A model generated the notes under the pieces. The model had not been told where the DNA came from and did no database searches. It saw only the letters and a list, made by a program, of their open reading frames with translations. Position numbers and translations under genes: made by a program. A stretch of 42,777 bases of DNA, from NCBI RefSeq assembly GCF_000308835.1, contig NZ_BAGN01000026.1:1-42777 (forward strand), given 5' to 3'. Shown piece after piece: positions 34,779-42,751 of the stretch (positions are counted from its first letter, which is position 1; the number at the start of each line of letters is the position of its first letter). The DNA is from Nocardia vinacea NBRC 16497 (lineage in GTDB: Bacteria; Actinomycetota; Actinomycetes; Mycobacteriales; Mycobacteriaceae).

Positions 34779-34911
34779 CTACGACAACGTGTAGGAGTAC
34801 TCGGCGAGCTCGGAAAATGGGTCGTTGAGGGTGGGTTGCGCCGGTGTGTCGTGGCGTAGGACTCCTTGATGGTTCCTTTCCCGGGCGTACTCTTACTACG
34901 TAATGTCGTAG
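34779..34911. promoter_or_regulatory. Pair of inverted boxes upstream of cydA
   Basis: Two 16-bp imperfect palindromes flank the cydA promoter region: CTACGACAACGTGTAG (34779-34794) and, on the minus strand, CTACGACATTACGTAG (34896-34911). Each is followed, in its own orientation, by GAGTAC (34795-34800 and 34887-34892). They therefore point toward each other about 110 bp apart. A related half-site (TGTCGTGGCGTAGG) lies around 34847-34860. This suggests operators for a dimeric repressor, possibly with looping. The factor is unknown; the CTAC-N8-GTAG shape is reminiscent of BlaI/CopY-type sites. Confidence 0.5.
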
Positions 34912-34929
34912 ATCGGCGGGAGGTCGGTT

Positions 34930-36414
34930 TTGAGCGTCCTGGACTTATCGCGTTGGCAGTTCGGCATCACGACCGTCTATCACTTCATCTTCGTGCCGTT
35001 GACGATCGGTCTGGCACCGCTGGTGGCGGGTATGCAGACCGCTTGGGTGATTACCGGCAAAGAGCACTGGTACCGGCTGACCAAATTCTTCGGGAAGCTG
35101 TTCCTGATCAATTTCGCACTCGGTGTCGCGACCGGCATCGTGCAGGAATTCCAGTTCGGCATGAACTGGAGCGAATACTCCCGCTTCGTCGGTGACGTCT
35201 TCGGCGCACCGCTCGCGCTGGAGGCGCTCGTCGCATTCTTCCTGGAATCGACCTTCCTCGGTCTGTGGATCTTCGGTTGGACCCGGCTGCCGAAAATGGT
35301 GCACCTGGCGACGATTTGGTTCGTCGCGATCGGGGTGAATGCCTCCGCGTACTTCATCGTCGCGGCCAATTCGTTCATGCAGCATCCGGTCGGCGCCAAA
35401 TACAACCCGGAGCGCGGGCGCGCCGAACTCACCAGCATCTGGACGGTACTCACCAATAACACGACGCTGGCGGCCTTTCCGCACGTGGTGGCCGGAGCAT
35501 TCCTGACCTCGGGAACTTTTGTGGTCGGCATCTGCGGCTGGTGGATGGTGCGCAATGCGCGCAGCAGTGACGCGACCAAAGTCGCTGAGGCGCAAACGAT
35601 GTGGCGCTCCGGCGGACGCGGCGGCCTTTGGGTGATCGTCATTGCCGGCGTCGCGCTGTTCTTCACCGGTGACGTGCAGGGCAAGCTGATGTTCGAACAG
35701 CAGCCGATGAAAATGGCTTCGGCGGAATCGCTGTGCAATACCGCAACCGATCCGGACTTCTCCGTGCTGACCATCGGCACGCACAACAACTGCGACAGCG
35801 TGACGCACGTGCTCGAAGTGCCCTATGTGCTGCCGTACTTGGCCAAGGGCAAGTTCAGCGATGTCACCCTGGACGGTGTCACCGATCTGCAGCACGCGTA
35901 CAACGCGAAGTTCGGCCCTGGCGACTACCGGCCCAATCTGTTCGTCACCTACTGGTCCTTCCGCGCCATGATCGGCCTTTCGGCCGGTGCGATCCTGCTC
36001 TGGTTGGTCGGCCTCTGGCTGACCCGCGGTGGCCGGATCACCGATAAGCGCTGGTACTCGTGGCTGTGCCTGATCGCCATCCCGACCCCGTTCCTGGCCA
36101 ATAGCGCGGGCTGGGTCTTCACCGAAATGGGTAGGCAGCCATGGGTTGTCGCGCCGAATCCGACCGGTGACCAGAGCCTGCGGCTGATGGTGCAGCAGGG
36201 CGTCTCCGACCACGTCGCGGGCACGGTGATCACCTCGCTCGTGGTGTTCACCCTGCTGTACGGCGCGCTCGCGGTGGTGTGGTTCTACCTCATGCGGCGC
36301 TACACGGTCGCCGGACCAGAGCCCGCGAAGATTCCGACCGGCGGACCAGACGATACGGGCGGTAGTCATCAGGCCGGAGAACCTGCCGTCGAACAGCTTT
36401 CGTTCGCCTATTAG
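34930..36414 (+). CDS. cydA: Cytochrome bd ubiquinol/menaquinol oxidase subunit I
   Basis: A 494-residue polytopic membrane protein that binds the three haems of the bd oxidase and reduces oxygen without pumping protons. H18 (YHFIFVPLTIG), H185 (AAFPHVVAG) and M347 (FRAMIG) are the expected haem ligands; E98 and E106 of LEALVAFFLEST, and GRQPW (401-405), are intact. The quinol-binding Q-loop is the short type. C269 and C288 sit in it, spaced like the disulfide reported for the M. tuberculosis enzyme. The TTG start has a GGGAGGT site. First gene of cydABDC; the upstream boxes at 34779-34911 probably control it. Confidence 0.95.
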   Translation: MSVLDLSRWQFGITTVYHFIFVPLTIGLAPLVAGMQTAWVITGKEHWYRLTKFFGKLFLINFALGVATGIVQEFQFGMNWSEYSRFVGDVFGAPLALEALVAFFLESTFLGLWIFGWTRLPKMVHLATIWFVAIGVNASAYFIVAANSFMQHPVGAKYNPERGRAELTSIWTVLTNNTTLAAFPHVVAGAFLTSGTFVVGICGWWMVRNARSSDATKVAEAQTMWRSGGRGGLWVIVIAGVALFFTGDVQGKLMFEQQPMKMASAESLCNTATDPDFSVLTIGTHNNCDSVTHVLEVPYVLPYLAKGKFSDVTLDGVTDLQHAYNAKFGPGDYRPNLFVTYWSFRAMIGLSAGAILLWLVGLWLTRGGRITDKRWYSWLCLIAIPTPFLANSAGWVFTEMGRQPWVVAPNPTGDQSLRLMVQQGVSDHVAGTVITSLVVFTLLYGALAVVWFYLMRRYTVAGPEPAKIPTGGPDDTGGSHQAGEPAVEQLSFAY

Positions 36415-36423
36415 GAGCCGACG

Positions 36424-37455
36424 ATGAATCTGCAACAGTTCTGGTTTCTGCTGATCGGCGTCTTGTTCACCGGCTATTTCGTGCTGGAGGGCTTCGACTT
36501 CGGGGTCGGCATGCTGATGCCGATCCTCGGCAAGGGCAGCGATACCCGAAGGCGGGTGGTGCTCAATACGATCGGGCCGGTGTGGGACGGCAACGAGGTC
36601 TGGTTGCTGACCGCGGGCGGTGCGATGTTCGCGGCCTTTCCGGAGTGGTACGCGAGCCTGTTCTCCGGGTTCTACATCGCGCTGCTGCTGGTGCTGGTCG
36701 CGCTGATCGTGCGGGTCTGCGCCATCGAATATCGCAGCAAAATCGACGATGCGCGGTGGCGGGCCTGGTGTGATGCCGCGATCGGAATCGGTTCCTGGGT
36801 ACCGGCATTGGCGTGGGGCTGGATATTCGCCAATGTGGTGCGCGGGGTGCCGCTGAACGAGAAGAAGCACATCGCCGGCTCGGTGTGGGATCTGCTGGGG
36901 CCGTACGCATTGCTCGGCGGGCTCGCGACCGGATTGCTGTTCGCGCTGCACGGTGCGGTCTTCCTGGTGCTGAAGACCGGCGGCGAGGTGCGCGACGATG
37001 CGGCGAAGACGGTGCGATTGTTGCTGGCGCCGACCGCGGTCGTGGTCGGTGTGTTCGGGGTGTGGACGCAGTTGGCCTACGGAACCGGATGGACCTGGAT
37101 CCCGTTGGCGCTGGCTGTAATCGGGCTGCTGCTCGCGGGCGCGGCGAGCTTCGCCGACCGCGACGGCTGGGCGTTCGTCGGCACGGCGGTCACCACCGCG
37201 GCGGCGACGGTGCTGCTGTTCGGATCGCTGTATCCGAATGTGCTGCCGTCCACCATCAGCGACATGTTCAACCTGACCATCGACAATGCCTCCTCGACGC
37301 CGTACACGCTGAAGGTGATGAGCTGGGCGGCAGTGGTCGTCACGCCCGTGGTGCTGGGTTATCAGGGTTGGACGTACTGGGTGTTCCGCAAGCGGATTAC
37401 GGTCGAGCAGATTCCGGCGCCGATCGGCCTGCCGTTGGAAGCCGTCAAGGACTGA
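36424..37455 (+). CDS. cydB: Cytochrome bd oxidase subunit II
   Basis: A 343-residue membrane protein with about nine helices, partner of CydA. The N terminus LEGFDFGVGMLMPILG and the following VWDGNEVWLLTAGGAMFAAFP are diagnostic; acidic residues D25, D55 and E58 lie where a proton or oxygen path is proposed in family members. It starts nine bases after the cydA stop with GGAGCCGACG before the ATG. Confidence 0.95.
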   Translation: MNLQQFWFLLIGVLFTGYFVLEGFDFGVGMLMPILGKGSDTRRRVVLNTIGPVWDGNEVWLLTAGGAMFAAFPEWYASLFSGFYIALLLVLVALIVRVCAIEYRSKIDDARWRAWCDAAIGIGSWVPALAWGWIFANVVRGVPLNEKKHIAGSVWDLLGPYALLGGLATGLLFALHGAVFLVLKTGGEVRDDAAKTVRLLLAPTAVVVGVFGVWTQLAYGTGWTWIPLALAVIGLLLAGAASFADRDGWAFVGTAVTTAAATVLLFGSLYPNVLPSTISDMFNLTIDNASSTPYTLKVMSWAAVVVTPVVLGYQGWTYWVFRKRITVEQIPAPIGLPLEAVKD

Positions 37456-37457
37456 TC

Positions 37458-39419
37458 ATGGCTCGCCCGCCCGTCGACCCCCGATTGTGGAAGTACGCGC
37501 GCTCGGCCCGCCGCTATCTGGTGCTGAGTGTGGCGCTGTCCGTGGTGATCACGGGTTCGATCGTGGTCACGGCCGTCGCACTGGCGAAGGTGCTGGCCGG
37601 GGTCGTCACCGATCCCGGTCGGCGCAGCTTCGGGGCGTGGACATTCGAGTTGGTGGTGCTCGTGGTCGCCATCGGCTGTCGGGTGCTGGCCACCTGGGTG
37701 CAGTCGCGGATCGCGCATCGGGCGGGGGCCGCGGTGGTTGCGGAACTGGAAACCGCGGTGCTTGCCGCCGGGGCTCAGCTGCCACCGCGCGAACTCGAAA
37801 CTCGGCGAACCGAATTGGCGGTTGTCGTGAGTACCGGGCTGACCGGGCTGCGGGCATATCTCACCGGGTATCTGCCCGCGCTGCTCCTTGCTTGCCTGGT
37901 GCCGCCGATTGTCTTGGTGGTCATCGGGTTTCATGATCCGGTATCCGGTCTCATCGCTGTGGTCACGCTGCCGTTGATTCCGGTGTTCATGGTGCTCATC
38001 GGTCTGCTCACGCAGGGCCGGGCGGAGGCCACGCTCGTCGCGACCACGCGGCTGTCGGATCAACTGCTCGATCTCTTTGCCGGAATGCCGACGTTGCGGG
38101 CGTTGGGGCGGGAGGGGAGCGCGGGGGGTACGGGTTCGATGGAACACCGTGTGCGTGAGCTCGGGGATGCGTTGCGGCAGCGCACTATGCGTGCGCTGCG
38201 GATCGCGTTCCTGTCGTCGATGGTGCTCGAGATGCTCGCCACGCTGAGCGTCGCGTTGATCGCGGTGTCCATCGGTCTGCGGCTCGTATACGGGGAGATG
38301 AGTCTCTATGCCGGGCTGGTGGCGTTGATTCTCGCGCCTGAGGTGTATCTGCCGCTGCGGATGGTGGGGGAGCGGTTCCATGCGGCACAGGATGGAATGG
38401 CGGCTGCGGACAAGGCCTTTGCTGTTCTGGAGCCTGCTGCGGTTACGCAGGGGCAGGCCGAATCAGGTGCCGATTGTCGGGCGGTCGGCGGGGACGCGGG
38501 TGCTGACCGGTCGGTCGCCGGCACTGGTGGGGCAGGTGCCGTGAGACCGACTTCGAGTACGAATGGCGTTGATGCCGTGGCCGGCGTCGGCTCCCAACAT
38601 GGGGATATCGGCGGCGAGGGTGCTGCGCTGGGCGGGGACGACGGTTGGGATATCAGCGAACTCGGTTCAGTGGCATCGAGTGGCAATCCCGCCGAGGTGA
38701 GGCCCGAAGTCGGTAGAGATGGCCGGGGCCTCATCGAGATATGTGATCTCTCGGTACGCGCCCGGGACGGGTTTGCGCCCGCTGGGCTGACGGCGGTGTT
38801 CCGGCCAGGGGTGATGACCGTACTGACCGGGCCCAACGGGAGCGGAAAATCGACTGCGCTGCAAGCGATCCTGGGTTTGATCACACCGGAGTGTGGCTCG
38901 GTGCAGATCGACGGCACCGACGTACGTGCGCTGGATCTGGACGCCTGGTGGTCCCGCGTCGCCTGGCTGCCGCAACGTCCGGTCCTGGTCCCGGGAACAC
39001 TGCGCGAGAATCTCGAACTGCTCGGCGCGCGCACACCCGACACCACCGTGAAGGGCGCGGCACGCGTGCTCGACGAACTCGAAGCCGCCTGCATCGCAAC
39101 CGGATTCGACGCAGTACTCGACGAACTCCCCGACGGCTGGAACACGATCGTCGGCACAGGCGGCATCGGACTCTCCCTCGGCCAGCGCCAACGCCTGGCC
39201 CTCACCAGAGTGCTCGCCGCCGACCGCCCCATCCTCCTGCTCGACGAACCAACCGCCCACCTGGACCCCGCCGCCGAAGCCACCGTCCTCACCGCCCTAC
39301 AGCAGCGAGCTCGCACCGGCGCAACCGTAATCGTCATAGCTCACCGCCCAACAGTCCTCGACGCTGCCGACCACATAATCCCCATCCACTCCACCGCACC
39401 CAAGGCAGTCGTCTCATGA
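37458..39419 (+). CDS. cydD: CydD-type ABC exporter subunit with extended linker
   Basis: A 653-residue half transporter with six transmembrane helices (about 20-310) fused to an ATPase domain (about 425-645). Walker A GPNGSGKST is at 458-466, Q506, signature LSLGQRQR (572-579), Walker B ILLLDEP (592-598). CydDC exports cysteine/glutathione or handles haem for assembly of cytochrome bd. The protein is about 90 residues longer than usual because of a Gly/Ala/Ser-rich linker at about 327-424 between the membrane and ATPase domains. It starts three bases after cydB, and its stop overlaps the cydC start (ATGA). Confidence 0.92.
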   Translation: MARPPVDPRLWKYARSARRYLVLSVALSVVITGSIVVTAVALAKVLAGVVTDPGRRSFGAWTFELVVLVVAIGCRVLATWVQSRIAHRAGAAVVAELETAVLAAGAQLPPRELETRRTELAVVVSTGLTGLRAYLTGYLPALLLACLVPPIVLVVIGFHDPVSGLIAVVTLPLIPVFMVLIGLLTQGRAEATLVATTRLSDQLLDLFAGMPTLRALGREGSAGGTGSMEHRVRELGDALRQRTMRALRIAFLSSMVLEMLATLSVALIAVSIGLRLVYGEMSLYAGLVALILAPEVYLPLRMVGERFHAAQDGMAAADKAFAVLEPAAVTQGQAESGADCRAVGGDAGADRSVAGTGGAGAVRPTSSTNGVDAVAGVGSQHGDIGGEGAALGGDDGWDISELGSVASSGNPAEVRPEVGRDGRGLIEICDLSVRARDGFAPAGLTAVFRPGVMTVLTGPNGSGKSTALQAILGLITPECGSVQIDGTDVRALDLDAWWSRVAWLPQRPVLVPGTLRENLELLGARTPDTTVKGAARVLDELEAACIATGFDAVLDELPDGWNTIVGTGGIGLSLGQRQRLALTRVLAADRPILLLDEPTAHLDPAAEATVLTALQQRARTGATVIVIAHRPTVLDAADHIIPIHSTAPKAVVS

Positions 39420-41500
39420 ACCGCGCGGGAGACACTGCGGTGCCAAGGACAACGGCTCGTCGCGGCCGCGGAGTAGTAGCGGATCTGCGGCGCATGTGGG
39501 GCCTGCTCGAGTTGTCGCCGTGGCGAGTTGCGGTGGCGATCGGTTGGGGTGTGTCGGCGCTGGGCAGCGGGCTCGGGCTGGCGGCCCTGGCGGCATGGCT
39601 GATCGCACGGGCCTGGGAGATGCCGCCGGTGCTCGATCTGAGCGTTGCTGTTGTCGCGGTACGTGCGTTGGGTATCTCCCGTGGGCTGTGCCGATACCTG
39701 GAACGCCTTGCTACCCATGATGTTGCGCTGCGTGCGATGACGACCGCTCGGACAACCGTTTACCGGACCCTCGCCCAATCCGATGCCTGGATGCGGCGGG
39801 ATATGCGAGGTGGCACTTCGGACGGAGTAGCCAACGGCGGTGACGGTTCTGGCGGCTTACGTGCCGAAGAGGTCGACGGGTCGGTTCGTCGGCTCGGCCG
39901 AGACGGTGCGGCTGGCTCGGCCCGCGGCGTGGATCGGCCGATCGCTACGACGGAATCGACGAGCGCGGATGGCGCCGCGGCGTTGCGGCGCGGGGACCTG
40001 CTGGTTCGAATCGGCAGCGATATCGACGATCTCGGTGCCGTCGTCGTCCGTGTGTTCGTGCCGATCGCGGTCGCGATTGTGCTGTCGCTGGCCGCGATCG
40101 GACTCATGGCCACCATTTCGGTTGGGGCCGCGGCCATTCTGGCCGTATCGCTCGGCATTGCCGGAATCGTCGCACCGTGGCTCTCGGGGTGGGCCGCCCG
40201 CGAGGCCGAGCGTGCGGTGCGCGCCGACCGGGCCGAATTCACCGCCCAGGCGCTCACGGTTCTCGACCACGCGGCCGAACTCCGCGTCGCGGGCAAGCTG
40301 GATGCCGCGCTGGCGGCCGCCGACCGCGCCGGACAACGTGCGGTCGCCGCCGAGGATTCCGCGGCCGCACGCAGCGCCTGGGCCGCCGCGGCAACGCCCC
40401 TCTCGATCGGCGCCAGCGTCTTCGGTGCCCTCCTGATCGGCATCACCAGCTACAGCGTCGATCCGCCCGCAATGACTCCCATGGCTCTCACCATCCTTGT
40501 CCTGCTCCCTCTTTCAGCCTTCGAAGCCCTCGCCCCACTCCCCGCTGCCGCCCAGGCACTCACCACCGCCCGCGCCGCCCTACACCGCCTGCCTGTGCTC
40601 GAAACCACCACCCGAAACCCCATGGCGCAGCGATCCGACCACCAGTTCGCTGGTTCCACTACGCACCACCGCACCAGTTCGGTGGAAGATCATCTGCCGG
40701 GCAACGCGACCGGCCGGGCCGAGCACAGTCGGCCGCGTGTCGCTGACTCGGCACCGACCGGCGACCTGCGGGCATCCGATCGTTCAGGTGCCGACGCAGG
40801 CATCCGTGGCGCGCGAGATCTATTGTCGGACAGCGCGACCGGTCTCGCGGACAATGGGTGTGGCATCGCTGGAGACCTGTTGCCCGGCGGCCTCCTCGAG
40901 CGTCCCGCGGGAAAGCGGATTGCCATCATCGGGCCGAGCGGTGCGGGAAAGACAACACTGCTCATGGCGTGGGCGGGGCTGTTCGGTACGCCCGTGCCCG
41001 GCGTGACGTTCTTTGCCGAGGATGCGCACATCTTCGGTACCTCCGTGCTCGAGAACCTGCGTGTCGCGCGGGGGGATCTCGATGCCGAGGAGGCCGAGAA
41101 GGCCTTGTGCGCGGTCGGCCTCGGGGATTGGCTGGAATCGCTGCCGGATGGTGTGCACACGGATCTGGTCGCAGGTGCGGCTGCGGTTTCGGGCGGGCAG
41201 CGGCGGCGGATTCTGCTCGCGCGGGCGCTCATTTCGCCCGCGCGGGTGCTGCTCCTCGATGAGCCGACCGAACATGTCGAGGCCGAGGCGGGCGCGCGGC
41301 TGCTGCGTGAGTTACTCGATATCGACAGCGGCCTGGTTGAACCGGACCGAATTGTGGTCGTCGTCACACATCAGCTGCCATCCGATCACCGCGCCGAAGT
41401 TGTGCTGCAAATCGATGCATCAGGCCAGGTCACGACCACTGGAGGAGTCGAGGAGCGCACCGGTTCAGCGCCCAGCGAAATTCCGTTGCCGACTCACTGA
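39416..41500 (+). CDS. cydC: CydC-type ABC exporter subunit with two insertions and a shortened ATPase domain
   Basis: A 694-residue partner of CydD. Walker A GPSGAGKTT is at 506-514, signature VSGGQRRR (591-598), Walker B VLLLDEP (611-617), and switch H652 in VVVTHQ. Two low-complexity stretches are inserted, at about 131-188 before RRGDLLVRIGSDIDD and about 396-490 before the ATPase domain. By contrast, the segment between Walker A and the Q-loop position is about 20 residues shorter than in typical members: Walker A is followed after only 16 residues by TFFAEDAHIFGTSVLENL, where E535 takes the usual glutamine place. The second ATP site may be degenerate. ATGA overlap with cydD. Confidence 0.9.
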   Translation: MNRAGDTAVPRTTARRGRGVVADLRRMWGLLELSPWRVAVAIGWGVSALGSGLGLAALAAWLIARAWEMPPVLDLSVAVVAVRALGISRGLCRYLERLATHDVALRAMTTARTTVYRTLAQSDAWMRRDMRGGTSDGVANGGDGSGGLRAEEVDGSVRRLGRDGAAGSARGVDRPIATTESTSADGAAALRRGDLLVRIGSDIDDLGAVVVRVFVPIAVAIVLSLAAIGLMATISVGAAAILAVSLGIAGIVAPWLSGWAAREAERAVRADRAEFTAQALTVLDHAAELRVAGKLDAALAAADRAGQRAVAAEDSAAARSAWAAAATPLSIGASVFGALLIGITSYSVDPPAMTPMALTILVLLPLSAFEALAPLPAAAQALTTARAALHRLPVLETTTRNPMAQRSDHQFAGSTTHHRTSSVEDHLPGNATGRAEHSRPRVADSAPTGDLRASDRSGADAGIRGARDLLSDSATGLADNGCGIAGDLLPGGLLERPAGKRIAIIGPSGAGKTTLLMAWAGLFGTPVPGVTFFAEDAHIFGTSVLENLRVARGDLDAEEAEKALCAVGLGDWLESLPDGVHTDLVAGAAAVSGGQRRRILLARALISPARVLLLDEPTEHVEAEAGARLLRELLDIDSGLVEPDRIVVVVTHQLPSDHRAEVVLQIDASGQVTTTGGVEERTGSAPSEIPLPTH

Positions 41501-41514
41501 CCGCTGACTAGATT
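41486..41514 (+). promoter_or_regulatory. Promoter inside the end of cydC driving the leader RNA
   Basis: TTGCCG (41486-41491) and TAGATT (41509-41514) are separated by exactly 17 bp, the best -35/-10 pair read in the window. Transcription would begin near 41521, just before the ribosome site of the 12-codon ORF. Confidence 0.5.
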
Positions 41515-41547
41515 CGTTTGTACACAAGGAAGGAGGTGGTTCGAAGA

Positions 41548-41586
41548 ATGTATGTTCATAGGACTCGTGAGGTGGCTGTCCGCTAG
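41548..41586 (+). CDS. 12-residue leader peptide
   Basis: ATG to TAG encodes MYVHRTREVAVR. The Shine-Dalgarno AAGGAGGT is a near-perfect anti-16S match, far stronger than at any other gene here, at 10-nt spacing. Codons TAT, GTT, CAT, AGG and ACT are uncommon in such a GC-rich genome. The stop codon lies in the loop of the first possible hairpin (41571-41593), so ribosome position would decide which stem forms. No run of one amino acid is present, so this is not a simple amino-acid attenuator; the repeated arginines could matter. Confidence 0.5.
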   Translation: MYVHRTREVAVR

Positions 41587-41646
41587 CGCCACCGCTGCAA
41601 CGGATTTCCGTTCGCGCGAACGCTGAGCGAATTCCAGGCAGCCACC

Positions 41647-41732
41647 CGGCCCCCGAGCTACCGGTCTAGTCCGACCGGGACCCACGCAGGTTTCACCGCC
41701 TGCGGGGTATGGCTCGGGGGCCGTTCCTTTTT
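41647..41732 (+). terminator. Branched intrinsic terminator of the leader RNA
   Basis: A 12-bp closing stem CGGCCCCCGAGC (41647-41658) with GCTCGGGGGCCG (41712-41723) encloses two hairpins: CCGGTC/GACCGG (41661-41666, 41673-41678) and CGCAGG/CCTGCG (41685-41690, 41699-41704). The tail TTCCTTTTT (41724-41732) is the clearest U-tract in the window. A three-way junction inside a terminator stem is unusual and could be a ligand-binding site. Confidence 0.75.
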
Positions 41733-41791
41733 CGGCACAGTTCTCTCGGACGGTAGAGTCCGGCGACCGGGTTCGACACGAGGGGTAGCCG

Positions 41792-42229
41792 ATGCCATCG
41801 GAGGGTCTCGCGGCAGTGGTTGGGCGCCGCATCAGGGCGGTTCGCCGCATGTTCTACGTACAGGGCAGTGATGTCGACCGCACCGAGGGCCCCATCGAAT
41901 TGACCTTCGACGACGGTTCGGTGCTGCTGCTGGACGCCGGAACCGACGGCGAGGAACTCCTCGTCGCATCGAAACCGTGGCGCGACCCGTTCGCCGGTCT
42001 CACCGAACCCGAATACATCGACTACGTCGCCGAATCCGGCAAATACACCGCCTTCGACGTCGGCTCCGAACCCCCCTACTCAGACCTGATCGGCTCCCAC
42101 ATCGCCGCAGTCTCCGAATCCCGCCTGCACGACGACCGCCTCCGCGCCGCCGTCCTCGAGGTCAACGGCTCGAAACTCGCCGTCGAGACCCTCGCTGACG
42201 AACTCCTCGTCACCTGGCACCCAACCTGA
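41792..42229 (+). CDS. Conserved-looking hypothetical protein
   Basis: A 145-residue soluble protein with no signal or membrane segment; I do not recognise its family. Strand-rich regions include PIELTFDDGSVLLLDAGTDG (about 36-55) and LRAAVLEVNGSKLAVETLAD (about 116-135), suggesting an all-beta or alpha/beta fold with two similar halves (LTFDDGSVLLLDAGTDGEEL and LEVNGSKLAVETLADELLV). The ATG has a GAGGGG site. TAGAGT at 41755-41760 could be its own -10, so dependence on read-through from the upstream leader RNA is not certain. Confidence 0.65.
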   Translation: MPSEGLAAVVGRRIRAVRRMFYVQGSDVDRTEGPIELTFDDGSVLLLDAGTDGEELLVASKPWRDPFAGLTEPEYIDYVAESGKYTAFDVGSEPPYSDLIGSHIAAVSESRLHDDRLRAAVLEVNGSKLAVETLADELLVTWHPT

Positions 42230-42343
42230 TTCGCCCGCGCACCCAAAGTCCTAGCCGCACGCCCAGTGCAGCGGGTGTACAGCCCACACCGTTGGTGCAT
42301 ACGTGTACCGGTTATGACTGGCGCTACGCTGGGGCAATGACCG

Positions 42344-42751
42344 GTCGTCGGACTTTTCTGGCGGGACTTGGATCTACAGGCTCCGCCGCACTTGCGGGCC
42401 GATCTGAGGATGGCGGTGCAGCTCGGCAAGCGTCAGATGCCGGAGCCGGACGTTCTTGTCGTTACCGCAGAGGCATTCGTCAGCGAGGACCCGTCGAGGT
42501 ATTACTTCGCCAAGGACCTCGTCCTCGCTGTGGAGGCCGTGTCCCCGGACTCCGAGGAGCGCGACCGCGAGACCAAGCCAGGCAAATACGCCAAGGCCGG
42601 CATTCCGCATTACTGGCGAATCGAGCGACGGGATGCGGATGCCGTCGTTTACGCCTACGAACTCGACCCCGCCACAAGAACTTACGGCTTGGTCGGTATC
42701 TTCCATGACCGCCTGAAGATCAGCGTCCCCTTCCGATCGACATCGACCTGA
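42344..42751 (+). pseudogene. 5'-truncated Uma2-family (PD-(D/E)XK nuclease-like) gene
   Basis: The reading frame encodes the C-terminal two thirds of a Uma2 (DUF820) protein. Recognisable blocks are RQMPEPDVLVV with the metal-binding aspartate, DLVLAVEAVSPDSEERDRETKPGKYAKAG-type sequence with the E-V-S-P-x-S core and the KYAKAGIPHYWRIE motif. The usual first 50-60 residues (ELIDG block) are absent; upstream in frame a stop lies at 42338. A TTG at 42368 could still start a 127-residue product. Probably a decayed or partial gene. Uma2 genes are abundant and mobile in actinobacteria. Confidence 0.6.

Larger units (their letters stand above)
41521..41732 (+). ncRNA. Candidate structured leader or small RNA, about 212 nt
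   Basis: The RNA would contain, in order: a strong Shine-Dalgarno AAGGAGGTG (41530-41538); a 12-codon ORF; GGTGGC at 41571-41576, inside that ORF, which can pair either with GCCACC at 41588-41593 or, as GGTGGCTG, with CAGCCACC at 41639-41646; local hairpins AACGGA/TCCGTT and the 14-bp palindrome at 41609-41622; and a branched terminator. The mutually exclusive pairings overlapping a translated ORF are the classical layout of an attenuator. I do not recognise it as a known RNA family. The regulated gene would be at 41792, or the RNA may act alone. Confidence 0.55.

Noticed and set aside
41521..41732. tRNA, tmRNA or SRP RNA in the structured region after cydC
   Set aside because: No tRNA cloverleaf with TTC loop and CCA-type end, no SRP tetraloop, and no tmRNA tag frame; the layout fits a leader plus terminator better.
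42292..42708. Tat-like signal (RRTFLAGLGSTGSAALAG) starting a secreted protein
   Set aside because: It is in a different frame from the Uma2 homology, continues into a sequence without any fold-like pattern, and overlaps the better supported frame; probably coincidence.
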